A stretch of 64,000 nucleotides of DNA from an uncultured Clostridia bacterium (GTDB taxonomy: Bacteria > Bacillota > Clostridia > Oscillospirales > Acutalibacteraceae), in the NCBI GenBank assembly GCA_946186245.1, contig CAMHMN010000001.1:124001-188000 (forward strand). Reading direction: 5' to 3'. How positions within the stretch are numbered: the first letter of the stretch is position 1; each line of letters begins with the position of its first letter. The notes beneath the pieces were generated by a model that did no database searches, had not been told where the DNA came from, and was given only the letters and a program-made list of their open reading frames with translations. Below, piece after piece: positions 1-7,727 of this stretch. The position numbers and the translations under genes were made by a program.

Positions 1-1
1 G

Positions 2-1549
2 GGAATCAAGCCGGATTCCTACCCCGATCACTACATCTTCGCCGGAAATCCCGGCACCGGCAAAACCACTGTCGGCAGGATGATCGGGCAATTCTACCAC
101 CTGATGGGCGTGATGGGCGGTTCCGAAACGATATTTGTGGACGCGTCCGAGCTGATCGGCAGCCATGTGGGTGATTCCAAAAACAAGACGGTGGAAAAAA
201 TACAGGACGCCATCGATCACAATGCCCTGCTGTACATTGACGAAGCGTATCAGATCACCGATTCGGCCTATTCCGCGGAAATTGTGGGAGCAATGATGAC
301 CCGCATGACCGAAAACGCCGACGACTTCAAGATGATTTTCGGCATGTATTCCAATCGGGTGGAGGATTTCCTCAAGATGAATGCCGGTCTTTCCCGCCGC
401 GTCAGAATCGTTGAATTCCCCGATTACAAGCCCGACCAGCTTGTCAAAATCTTCGATAAGACAATCGAGCAGCAGGGGAGAAGCATCACTGACGAGGCAC
501 ACCGGTACATCGAATTGATCATGGAGCACAAATACAACACCCGCACGGAGGATTTCGGCAACGCCGGCGAGGTCAAGAAGCTGGTTATCGACATGAAGAA
601 GCGGCTGCTCCGGAGAACCGCTTCTATGGAAGGAGCCGACAAATACACCTACACCGCCGAGGACATTCCGCCCGCCGAAATGGAGAAAATCAAGGATCAG
701 ATCAACCCCAGAACCTTTGAGGACATCATGAAAGACCTGAATGAACAGATCGGTCTTTCCGACCTCAAGGATGTGATTGTCCGCAAGCAGGAGGAAATTC
801 TCTACGCCAAGAAAAGCGGCGGTTCTCTTTACAATATCAATCCCGGCTATTATTTCTTTGTGGGCAATCCCGGCACAGGCAAATCCACCAGTGCCAAGCT
901 CTTCGCGGAATGCCTGTATGAATTGGGCATTGTCAAGAGCAACCATTTCATGTCCTGCACGGCGAAGGACTTAATCGGTCAGTACGTCGGGGAAACCGAC
1001 AAAAAGACCTACGCCCTTCTGCAGAAATCCGTCAACGGGGTGCTGTTTATCGACGAAGCCTACAGCCTTTCCTACGCCGGAGGAAGCGGCGCGGAAGTCG
1101 GCTACAAAAAGGAAGCGCTGGAACAGATTATCGCTTTCATGGATGTACCGGAACACCGCAGGAAGTGCTGCCTGATCTTTGCGGGGTACGAAAAAGACAT
1201 GCAGGGGCTTTACAAATCCAACAGCGGCATGCGTTCCCGCATTGAAGAAGTGCATTTCAATGATTTCTCCGCGGAGGAGATGTTCGACATATTCGCTTTG
1301 TTTTGCCGCAAGGGAGGGTATGCGCTGGCGGAAGGGGTTCGGGAAATCTATGTGCCGATTTTTGAAAAGATGACCCGGATGGAATACTATTCCAATGGAC
1401 GAACGGCACGCACGGTTTACGAAAAGACGCTGGCCAACTTCCGGCGGAGGATCATTCATTCGGAGAATCTCACCGAGGAAGAAAGCAAATTGATCATTGT
1501 GTCTGACCTTCTGAGAGAAGAGGAATGTCTGGAGATTGTCAGCGGCTGA
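2..1549 (+). CDS. Double AAA+ ATPase (CbbX/SpoVK-like), 5' truncated by window edge
   Basis: The reading frame is open from the first bases of the window, so the gene starts upstream; 515 codons are visible. There are two AAA+ modules of the CbbX/SpoVK type. Module 1 has Walker A GNPGTGKTT near bases 44-70 and Walker B LLYIDEAY near 229-252. Module 2 has Walker A GNPGTGKST near 862-888 and Walker B VLFIDEAY near 1040-1063. Each is followed by an arginine-bearing segment (GLSRRVR; GMRSRIE) suited to an arginine finger. Such proteins form ring-shaped ATP-driven remodelling machines. Its stop lies 71 bases before the kinase start, so it probably shares the kinase/VWA/phosphatase operon and may be the motor that those regulators control. 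The substrate is unknown. Confidence 0.9.
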   Translation, partial: GIKPDSYPDHYIFAGNPGTGKTTVGRMIGQFYHLMGVMGGSETIFVDASELIGSHVGDSKNKTVEKIQDAIDHNALLYIDEAYQITDSAYSAEIVGAMMTRMTENADDFKMIFGMYSNRVEDFLKMNAGLSRRVRIVEFPDYKPDQLVKIFDKTIEQQGRSITDEAHRYIELIMEHKYNTRTEDFGNAGEVKKLVIDMKKRLLRRTASMEGADKYTYTAEDIPPAEMEKIKDQINPRTFEDIMKDLNEQIGLSDLKDVIVRKQEEILYAKKSGGSLYNINPGYYFFVGNPGTGKSTSAKLFAECLYELGIVKSNHFMSCTAKDLIGQYVGETDKKTYALLQKSVNGVLFIDEAYSLSYAGGSGAEVGYKKEALEQIIAFMDVPEHRRKCCLIFAGYEKDMQGLYKSNSGMRSRIEEVHFNDFSAEEMFDIFALFCRKGGYALAEGVREIYVPIFEKMTRMEYYSNGRTARTVYEKTLANFRRRIIHSENLTEEESKLIIVSDLLREEECLEIVSG

Positions 1550-1620
1550 CGGGAAAAAAGAAAGTGCGCAGCGAGTTTCTTCTATTTTTCGATCATCACA
1601 AAAAGGAGGGACAGGAAATC

Positions 1621-2877
1621 ATGCCCGCATTACAAAACGGCACGGAAATACCGCTTGCCAACGGCGGAAAAATCCGCGTTGTCAGCTTCATCGACGAAGG
1701 GGGACAGGGGGAGGTCTACCGTGTTCTGATGAACGGCGAGGAATATGCCCTGAAATGGTACAGCAAGATCACTCCCTCCAACGATTTTTACCGGAATCTC
1801 CTTCACAACATCCGAATGGGTTCTCCCGCCGAGTATTTTCTGTGGCCGCTTGGGCTCACTGAAAAAGTGAACAGAAAATTCGGCTATATCATGAAATTAC
1901 GTCCCCGGAATTACCGCAAATACGCCGAATTTCTTACCGGCGAGGCGAGATTTGCCAGCTGGGACACCCTCTTTGTCGCGGCACTGAATATCACCGACGG
2001 ATTCATGAAGCTGCACAGCCTGGGCTACAGCTACCAGGATCTGAACGAAGGCAGCTTCTTCATCGACCCGCAGAACGGCGATGTCCTGATCTGCGACAAT
2101 GACAATGTCGCTCCTTTCGGCGTCAATCTGGGCGTAAAGGGAATGCCGAAATATATGGCTCCCGAAGTCGTCACCGACAGGGAACGGCCGAATACCCATT
2201 CCGACAGGTATTCTCTTGCGGTAATCCTGTTCCGGCTGTTTTACATAGACCACCCGCTGGAAGGCAGATTCACTGTGCAGTTTCCGCTGACCGACGCCAA
2301 CGGCACCATGCTTTTCGGAGAGAAACCGCTGTTCATTTACGACCCGGTCAATAAGAAAAACCGCCCCCTTCCCGGCGCGCACGATAATGTTATCCGCCGC
2401 TGGCAGATGTTTCCGCCCGATCTGACCGCCGCATTCACCAAGGCCTTCACCGCAGGACTGAAGGACATCGACAGCCGGATTACCGAGCTTCAATGGCTGG
2501 AAGTGCTGGTCAGGGCAAGGGGAATGCTTGTCAGGCTCGGCGGAAGGGAGCAGTTTGTCAACTGCTATCACCCAGCAACGATTCCCGACGGCTGTCGGCT
2601 GCTGCGAACCGGGGAACAGATCATTGCCCTTGCCCCTGAATCGACGCTCTACGCCTGCCAGACCGACTGCACTTCCACCGACTACAGAATTCCTTCCGGA
2701 TGTGTGAGAGCAAGTCATTCAAATCCGTCGGTCTACGGGCTGGGCAATCTTTCGGAAAAAACATGGGTCGTGACGCTTCCCGGCAAGGAGCCGGTCAGGG
2801 TGCCGCCAAGGAAATTCGCACCGCTCATTCCGGGAACGGTGATCAACTTCGGAAACGTAACAGGAAAGGTATTTTAG
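1621..2877 (+). CDS. Atypical protein kinase of a TerY-P type triad, with C-terminal FHA-like region
   Basis: A 418-aa protein kinase-like protein. The ATG at 1621 is chosen because AAAAGGAGGG lies about 11 bases upstream; an in-frame ATG at 1525 overlaps the AAA gene and lacks a site. The glycine-rich loop is DEGGQGEVY (about residues 25-33), followed by the ATP lysine in ALKWY. The catalytic loop reads YQDLNEGS instead of HRDLKPEN and the DFG motif reads DND, which is atypical but keeps both aspartates. HSDRYSLAVILFRL matches the alpha-F region. The last ~110 residues (GLGNLSEKTW, LIPGTVINFG) look like an FHA-type beta sandwich, which is inference. The gene sits directly before a TerY-like VWA gene and a PP2C gene, the triad described for Ter-linked stress systems. 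Confidence 0.85.
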   Translation: MPALQNGTEIPLANGGKIRVVSFIDEGGQGEVYRVLMNGEEYALKWYSKITPSNDFYRNLLHNIRMGSPAEYFLWPLGLTEKVNRKFGYIMKLRPRNYRKYAEFLTGEARFASWDTLFVAALNITDGFMKLHSLGYSYQDLNEGSFFIDPQNGDVLICDNDNVAPFGVNLGVKGMPKYMAPEVVTDRERPNTHSDRYSLAVILFRLFYIDHPLEGRFTVQFPLTDANGTMLFGEKPLFIYDPVNKKNRPLPGAHDNVIRRWQMFPPDLTAAFTKAFTAGLKDIDSRITELQWLEVLVRARGMLVRLGGREQFVNCYHPATIPDGCRLLRTGEQIIALAPESTLYACQTDCTSTDYRIPSGCVRASHSNPSVYGLGNLSEKTWVVTLPGKEPVRVPPRKFAPLIPGTVINFGNVTGKVF

Positions 2878-2889
2878 GAGGAATCAGAA

Positions 2890-3804
2890 ATGGCTGACAA
2901 TGAAAACATTGACTTCGATTCGTTTGATTTCGGTGAGTTTGACAGCCTGGATACCGGTGTGAAGGTGCAGCGTCAGCCGACGATGACGCCGGACGTGTCC
3001 GACATCGTAACTTCGCTGAAAAAGAGAGCGATGATTGTTATTTTTGTCATTGACATCTCCGGCAGCATGAAGGGGGCACGAATCGGCGCGGTGAACGATG
3101 CCATCCGGAATGTCCTTCCCGAGCTGAAAAAGCGGGAGAAGGGCAATACTTCCGCTGAAATCAAAGTGGCCATCATGGAATTTTCTACCAACGCCCGGTG
3201 GAGAACGCTGATTCCCGAGCCGGTTTCCACATTCCAATACACCGACATCACCGACGTTTACGGCGGTACCAATTATGGCAAGGCTTTTGAAAAGCTGAAT
3301 GAAAAGCTCACCTCCGATCAGTTCATGAGTGCCACCGCGGGAGCCTATACGCCGCTGATCGTCTTCATGACTGACGGCAAGCCCTCCGACATGGGGCTTT
3401 ACCGCGAATACCTTGACGAGCTGAAACGCAACAAGTGGTTCCGATATTCCACAAGGGTCGGTATAGCCATTGAGGAAGGCGCACTGAGCGACGACTGCAA
3501 GCGGGTGCTGACGGAATTTACCGATAACGAAAAGAATGTCTACGAGGCAAAAAACACCGTCGTTCTCGCACGCCAGATCAAGCTTGTCACGCTGACCGGC
3601 GTGGATTCGGTGACCCATCAGGGCTCCGTGCAGAACAGCAATCCCCCTGCTCCACCCAAAAAAGTGAAGCCGGTCGCCTTTCCGAATGTCCCGAACGAAG
3701 GCAAATCCGGTCCGGCCAATCTTCCCACTCCGACGATGCCGGAAACGGCGAGTCCGACGCTGCCCATCGGCGAGATCGACTGGGACAACGATTTTAATTT
3801 CTGA
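2890..3804 (+). CDS. TerY-like VWA domain protein
   Basis: A 304-aa cytoplasmic protein (no signal peptide or membrane segment) with a von Willebrand factor A domain at about residues 45-250. A metal-ion (MIDAS) site is intact: DISGSM, then the threonine in GGTNYG, then the aspartate in MTDGKPSD. The N-terminus is acidic (DFDSFDFGEFDS) and the C-terminus is a proline-rich linker ending in an acidic tail (DWDNDFNF). TAGGAGGAATC precedes the ATG. In the TerY-P triad this protein is thought to be a metal-dependent adaptor whose state is set by the neighbouring kinase and phosphatase. The partners here are inferred from operon position only. Confidence 0.88.
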   Translation: MADNENIDFDSFDFGEFDSLDTGVKVQRQPTMTPDVSDIVTSLKKRAMIVIFVIDISGSMKGARIGAVNDAIRNVLPELKKREKGNTSAEIKVAIMEFSTNARWRTLIPEPVSTFQYTDITDVYGGTNYGKAFEKLNEKLTSDQFMSATAGAYTPLIVFMTDGKPSDMGLYREYLDELKRNKWFRYSTRVGIAIEEGALSDDCKRVLTEFTDNEKNVYEAKNTVVLARQIKLVTLTGVDSVTHQGSVQNSNPPAPPKKVKPVAFPNVPNEGKSGPANLPTPTMPETASPTLPIGEIDWDNDFNF

Positions 3805-3818
3805 CAGAGGTGACAGCA

Positions 3819-5135
3819 TTGCAGCCGTATCTTCAACTGAATTCACACTGCATCGGCAAAAGCCACCTTGCCAAGTCAAAGCCCTGCGAGGACTATTCGC
3901 TGTCCTACGGGGACGGATCCCTATCAGCGGCGGTCATCAGCGACGGCCACGGCGATTCCAACTGCTTCCGGAGTGCGGCGGGAGCGAAATTTGCCTGTGA
4001 AATCTGCCTGAATACCCTCCGCCAGTTTCAGGGAATCACCAGCCACATCACGGACATCACACAATGCGATTTTGAAAGCACGGTGCTTTCGCTGGAAAGG
4101 GAAATAGCCGCCAAATGGAGGAAAAAAGCGCTTTCCGACGCTGCGGCCAACCCCTTCACTGCCGATGAATTGAGCCAGGCAGATGATGAAATCCGTTCGC
4201 AGTACCAAAAGGGCGAAAATGCCGAACGTGCTTACGGCTGCACCCTGATTGCCGCCATGGTGACGCGGCGTTACTTTCTGTGTCTGCAGATAGGGGACGG
4301 GAAGTGCGTTTCGGCTTATCCCGGCGGCATCTTTGTCGAACCGATCCCCCCGGACGAAAACTGCATAGGCAATCGCTCCACCTCCCTTTGCAGCCGCGAA
4401 GCGGAGAAATCATTCCGTCACTATTACAGCGGCATTCTTCCTTTGGCGGCGTTTGTTTCTTCGGACGGAGTGGAGGAGAGCTTCGACACAGCCGGGCTGT
4501 ATAACCTTTTTTATTCCGTTGCCTGCTGGTGCAGGCAGGAAGGTGCGGAATGTTCCGCCGGTCGGCTTGCCGGCCTGCTGCCGAAAATCAGCGAAGGCGG
4601 AAGCGGCGACGACGTGAGCCTTTCCTGCTTCGTTTCAACCGAAGGAGAGATTTCCGCGCCGAAGCAGCCTTTGGGGCAGGTCTGTCAGAAGGTCAATGCC
4701 GTTGCGGCTCACCTGGAATTGATCGACGGCATGATCTCGCGTGAGAATGAGAAGGTTGAGGAGAAAACCCGGCAGATTGAAGCCGCCGAGGACGAGCTTG
4801 ATACACTTCGAAAGACGCTGGCCGAAAGGGAAAAGAGCTACCTGGCAGAGTGCGAAGAATGCGACAGACTGAAAGCCGGCGTGCGCAGCCTTCTGCAGAA
4901 GCGTGACGCGGCGGCGGCACAGATGAAAAAAGCCGAGGCGTACAGGCATTCGGCGGAAACCTTCTGGTTTGCGGAGTACAGAAGGCTTGGCATCTTCGGC
5001 TTTGAAGAAGGCGATGCGGCCAACGGAGAGGATTTTTCCGACGTCCATCCGACGGAAAGCATGGACGAATCCGCTTCCGAATCCCCGAAAAAATCCGTAT
5101 TTGCAGAGGGCGACAGTCTTTCCGATGCGGAATAA
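3819..5135 (+). CDS. PP2C-family serine/threonine phosphatase with C-terminal coiled coil
   Basis: About 438 aa. PP2C metal-binding motifs are present: ISDGHGDSN near residues 35-43, LQIGDGKC near 155, FVSSDGVEES near 210 and GGSGDDVSLS near 262. A long charged heptad-like region (about residues 295-370) predicts a coiled coil, and the tail is acidic and serine-rich. The start is uncertain. TTG at 3819 has AGAGG at a sensible distance, whereas an in-frame GTG at 3810 has no room for a ribosome site because it is only five bases after the VWA stop. Expected role: removes phosphates added by the triad kinase, possibly on the VWA or AAA+ proteins. Confidence 0.85.
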   Translation: MQPYLQLNSHCIGKSHLAKSKPCEDYSLSYGDGSLSAAVISDGHGDSNCFRSAAGAKFACEICLNTLRQFQGITSHITDITQCDFESTVLSLEREIAAKWRKKALSDAAANPFTADELSQADDEIRSQYQKGENAERAYGCTLIAAMVTRRYFLCLQIGDGKCVSAYPGGIFVEPIPPDENCIGNRSTSLCSREAEKSFRHYYSGILPLAAFVSSDGVEESFDTAGLYNLFYSVACWCRQEGAECSAGRLAGLLPKISEGGSGDDVSLSCFVSTEGEISAPKQPLGQVCQKVNAVAAHLELIDGMISRENEKVEEKTRQIEAAEDELDTLRKTLAEREKSYLAECEECDRLKAGVRSLLQKRDAAAAQMKKAEAYRHSAETFWFAEYRRLGIFGFEEGDAANGEDFSDVHPTESMDESASESPKKSVFAEGDSLSDAE

Positions 5136-5252
5136 ATGTATTGCGGAGAAGTCAAGAATGATGAATCCTGGATTTAATTGTGATAAATGCACAACAAATT
5201 TCGCCATTTCGGGAGATGTATTTGAACAAAAAAGAGAAAAATATTAAACATC

Positions 5253-5281
5253 TTGTAAATTGAAGGATTGTGTGCTATTAT
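5253..5281 (+). promoter_or_regulatory. Predicted sigma-A promoter of the rimP-nusA-infB operon
   Basis: TTGTAA at 5253-5258, a 17-base spacer and TATTAT at 5276-5281, in an A/T-rich gap after the PP2C gene. Transcription would start near 5288 and give a ~65-base leader before rimP. Confidence 0.6.
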
Positions 5282-5308
5282 TGTATACAAGATTATGGTA
5301 GAAAGGAT

Positions 5309-5334
5309 AAAAGAGTGGGGCAACCCACTCTTTT
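5309..5334 (+). promoter_or_regulatory. Leader hairpin before rimP (attenuator- or terminator-like)
   Basis: A perfect 11-bp stem (AAAAGAGTGGG / CCCACTCTTTT) with a GCAA tetraloop, followed by GTTTGT. It lies between the predicted start of transcription and the rimP ribosome site, so it can act on the operon's own mRNA. It could be an intrinsic attenuator, a stability element or a protein-binding site. Confidence 0.65.
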
Positions 5335-5354
5335 GTTTGTATACAGGGAGGCGT

Positions 5355-5882
5355 ATGCGTTTGGCTGGAAAAAAACATGGCGGCAATACGGTGGCAGCCG
5401 TAACCTCTATTGCGAAGCCGATAGCGGAAAAACTGGGTCTGATTTTGTGGGACGTTAGATTTGTCAAAGAGGGTGCGTCGTGGTATCTGCGCATATTCAT
5501 TGACAAGCCGGGCGGAGTGACACTTGACGACTGCGAGGCCATGAGCCGTGCCGTCAGTGATCCTCTCGATGAAGCCGATCCCATAAGTCAGGCTTATTTT
5601 CTTGAGGTTTCCTCTCCGGGCATCGAACGCGAGCTGACACGCCCCGAGCATTTTGAGGCGATGAAGGGCAGAGATGTTTCGGTCAACCTGTTCCGCCCCA
5701 CCGAGGACGGCGAAAAGGAAATCATCGCCGAGCTTGTCGGGCTGGACGGCGACCGCATTCTGCTGGCCGATCTGGACGGAGTGGCGTTTGAAATCAACAA
5801 AAAGGACGCTGTTTCGGTCAGACTGTATGACAGTGAGGATTTTGCAGAGATTGATCTTGCATCCGATGAACCCGAAAACTGA
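5355..5882 (+). CDS. rimP: Ribosome maturation factor RimP
   Basis: About 175 aa, matching the small RimP (YlxS/DUF150) family that helps assemble the 30S subunit. Typical family segments are visible: LGLILWDVRFVKEG, YLRIFIDKPGGVTLDDCE and YFLEVSSPGIERELTRPEHF, followed by the C-terminal SH3-like half. The frame opens earlier, but ATG at 5355 follows GGGAGG closely; TTG at 5361 would have better spacing and cannot be excluded. It is the first gene of the nusA-infB operon, the usual Firmicute arrangement. Confidence 0.93.
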   Translation: MRLAGKKHGGNTVAAVTSIAKPIAEKLGLILWDVRFVKEGASWYLRIFIDKPGGVTLDDCEAMSRAVSDPLDEADPISQAYFLEVSSPGIERELTRPEHFEAMKGRDVSVNLFRPTEDGEKEIIAELVGLDGDRILLADLDGVAFEINKKDAVSVRLYDSEDFAEIDLASDEPEN

Positions 5883-5898
5883 TTTGGAGGTATAATTA

Positions 5899-7098
5899 AT
5901 GGCAAAAAGCAAAGCAAAAAAAGAAGAAGAAAGCATTTTTGACGCTCTTGTCCTTCTTGAAAAGGAAATGAATATTCCCACCGATTACATGATAGAAAAA
6001 ATTTCCAACGCGATCAGAATTGCCCTCAAAAAGAGCAACAACGGCAACGATGACGTAGAGATTCGCATAGAGCCGGAAAACAAGATCTTTTCGGTTATCA
6101 TCCGCAAGACGGTTGTGGAAGATGTCAAGGACAGCGGCAGAGAAATTCTGCTTGATACTGCTCTCAAATTCGATCCTCTTGCTGAAGTCGGCTCGGTGGT
6201 TGCCATCAAGCAGGATCCCAAGCAGTTCGGCCGAATCGCCGCCCAGACAGCGAAGCACATCATTCACCAGGGCATCCGTGACGTGGAAAAGGGTCAGGTG
6301 GCGGAGGAATTCCAGAGCCGCCATCAGGAGCTTGTCACGGCGACCGTAGACAGAATCATTCCCGACACCGGCGATGTGGAAGTCAAGATCGGCGATCACA
6401 ATGTCCTGCTTACCAAGAATGAGCAGGTAGGCAACGAACATTTTGAGGTGGGCGATCTGATCAAGGTTTACGTGGTAGATGTAAAGATCGGGGAGAGAGC
6501 CCTGCGGACCACCATCTCCAGAACGCATCCCGGCATGGTCAAGCGCCTGTTCGAGATGGAAGTGCCCGAGATCTTCGACGGCACCGTGGTGATCAAGTCG
6601 GTTTCGAGAGAAGCCGGAAGCCGTACGAAGATCGCGGTCTGGAGCAATGACGAGAATGTCGATCCGGTGGGCGCCTGCATAGGTCCGAGAGGTTCCAGAG
6701 TCACCAAGATTGTCGACGAACTGGGCGGGGAGAAAATCGACATCATCAAATACAGCGACGACCTTTCGGAGTACATTGCCAAGGCGCTTTCACCTGCCGA
6801 TGTCACCAACGTCGAGATCATCGACGAATCCGCCAGATCCTGCCGCGTGACCGTTCCCGCCAGTCAGCTTTCCCTTGCCATAGGCAACAAGGGCCAGAAC
6901 GCACGCCTGGCGGCACGTCTTACAGGCTGGAAGATTGACATTCGTTCCGAGGAAGAAATGCTGGCCGAGGCTGAAGCCGCCGCACAGGAGGAAGAAGATG
7001 AGATTCTCTTTGACGATGAGGTGACAGAAGAAGAGAATGCTCAGGTTGACGCATCCGAAGAGGAAAACGAAGACATCACAGAAGAAACCGAGGAGTAA
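5899..7098 (+). CDS. nusA: Transcription termination/antitermination factor NusA
   Basis: 399 aa with the standard Firmicute layout: N-terminal RNA polymerase-binding domain, S1 domain (about 135-200), then two KH domains (GACIGPRGSRV and SLAIGNKGQNARLAARLTGW) and an acidic tail. It lacks the two acidic repeats found in proteobacterial NusA, as is normal for this phylum. TTTGGAGG precedes the ATG. It binds RNA polymerase and nascent RNA, modulating pausing and termination. Confidence 0.97.
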   Translation: MAKSKAKKEEESIFDALVLLEKEMNIPTDYMIEKISNAIRIALKKSNNGNDDVEIRIEPENKIFSVIIRKTVVEDVKDSGREILLDTALKFDPLAEVGSVVAIKQDPKQFGRIAAQTAKHIIHQGIRDVEKGQVAEEFQSRHQELVTATVDRIIPDTGDVEVKIGDHNVLLTKNEQVGNEHFEVGDLIKVYVVDVKIGERALRTTISRTHPGMVKRLFEMEVPEIFDGTVVIKSVSREAGSRTKIAVWSNDENVDPVGACIGPRGSRVTKIVDELGGEKIDIIKYSDDLSEYIAKALSPADVTNVEIIDESARSCRVTVPASQLSLAIGNKGQNARLAARLTGWKIDIRSEEEMLAEAEAAAQEEEDEILFDDEVTEEENAQVDASEEENEDITEETEE

Positions 7099-7141
7099 TC
7101 CCGTAATATATAAAAATGCATGAGGAAAGGAGAATACAGTC

Positions 7142-7417
7142 GTGCAGCAAAAAACAAAGAAAATACCTATGAGGACCTGTATAGGCTGCGGCACGGAAAA
7201 GCCGAAAAAGGAGCTTGTGCGTGTCGTCCGTGATCCGGACGGCCATCTCAGCGTTGATCTGACAGGAAAGAAGAATGGTCGCGGCGCGTATATATGCCAC
7301 AGTGTGGAATGCCTGAAAAAAGCGCAAAAGGGCAGGCGGCTGGAAAGATCCTTTTCCATGCAGATTCCGGAAGAAGTTTATGATGAATTGATGAGGGGGA
7401 TTGCCGCAGATGAATAA
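7142..7417 (+). CDS. rnpM: RNase P modulator RnpM (YlxR, DUF448)
   Basis: 91 aa, GTG start with AAAGGAG upstream. The family signature RTCIGCGTEKPKKELVRVV is at residues 11-29 and GRGAYICHSVECL is around 57-69. YlxR-type proteins bind the RNase P RNA in Firmicutes and are nearly always encoded between nusA and infB, as here. The last bases overlap the start of the next gene. Confidence 0.94.
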   Translation: MQQKTKKIPMRTCIGCGTEKPKKELVRVVRDPDGHLSVDLTGKKNGRGAYICHSVECLKKAQKGRRLERSFSMQIPEEVYDELMRGIAADE

Positions 7418-7724
7418 CAAGCTGCTTTCGCTGCTGGGCCTTATGCGCAGAGCAGGGAAGCTATCGCTGGGGTTTGACGCTGCGGCGGACAGTGCGGAAT
7501 CGGGCGAAAGCTGCCTGATTCTCACCACCGCGGATATTTCACCCAAGACCTTAAAGGAGCTGAATTACAAAATCAACAACAAAACCGACGTCATTGCCTT
7601 AAACTGCAATCAGGACGACATGCAGCACGCAATAGGCAAAGCCGTCAAAATCATCTCGATCAATGATAAAGGATTCGCTCAAAAGGCTAGACTTTTGATG
7701 GAAACAGATAACGGGGAGGAATAA
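7410..7724 (+). CDS. L7Ae-family RNA-binding protein YlxQ
   Basis: 104 aa of the ribosomal protein L7Ae/L30e/Gadd45 fold, which recognises kink-turn RNA. ATG at 7410 overlaps the rnpM stop by eight bases and has GAGGGGG upstream. LLGLMRRAGKLSLGFD, LILTTADISPKT and VIALNCN match the family. Located in the conserved nusA-rnpM-ylxQ-infB block. Its exact role in the ribosome is not settled. Confidence 0.9.
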   Translation: MNNKLLSLLGLMRRAGKLSLGFDAAADSAESGESCLILTTADISPKTLKELNYKINNKTDVIALNCNQDDMQHAIGKAVKIISINDKGFAQKARLLMETDNGEE

Positions 7725-7727
7725 TAT

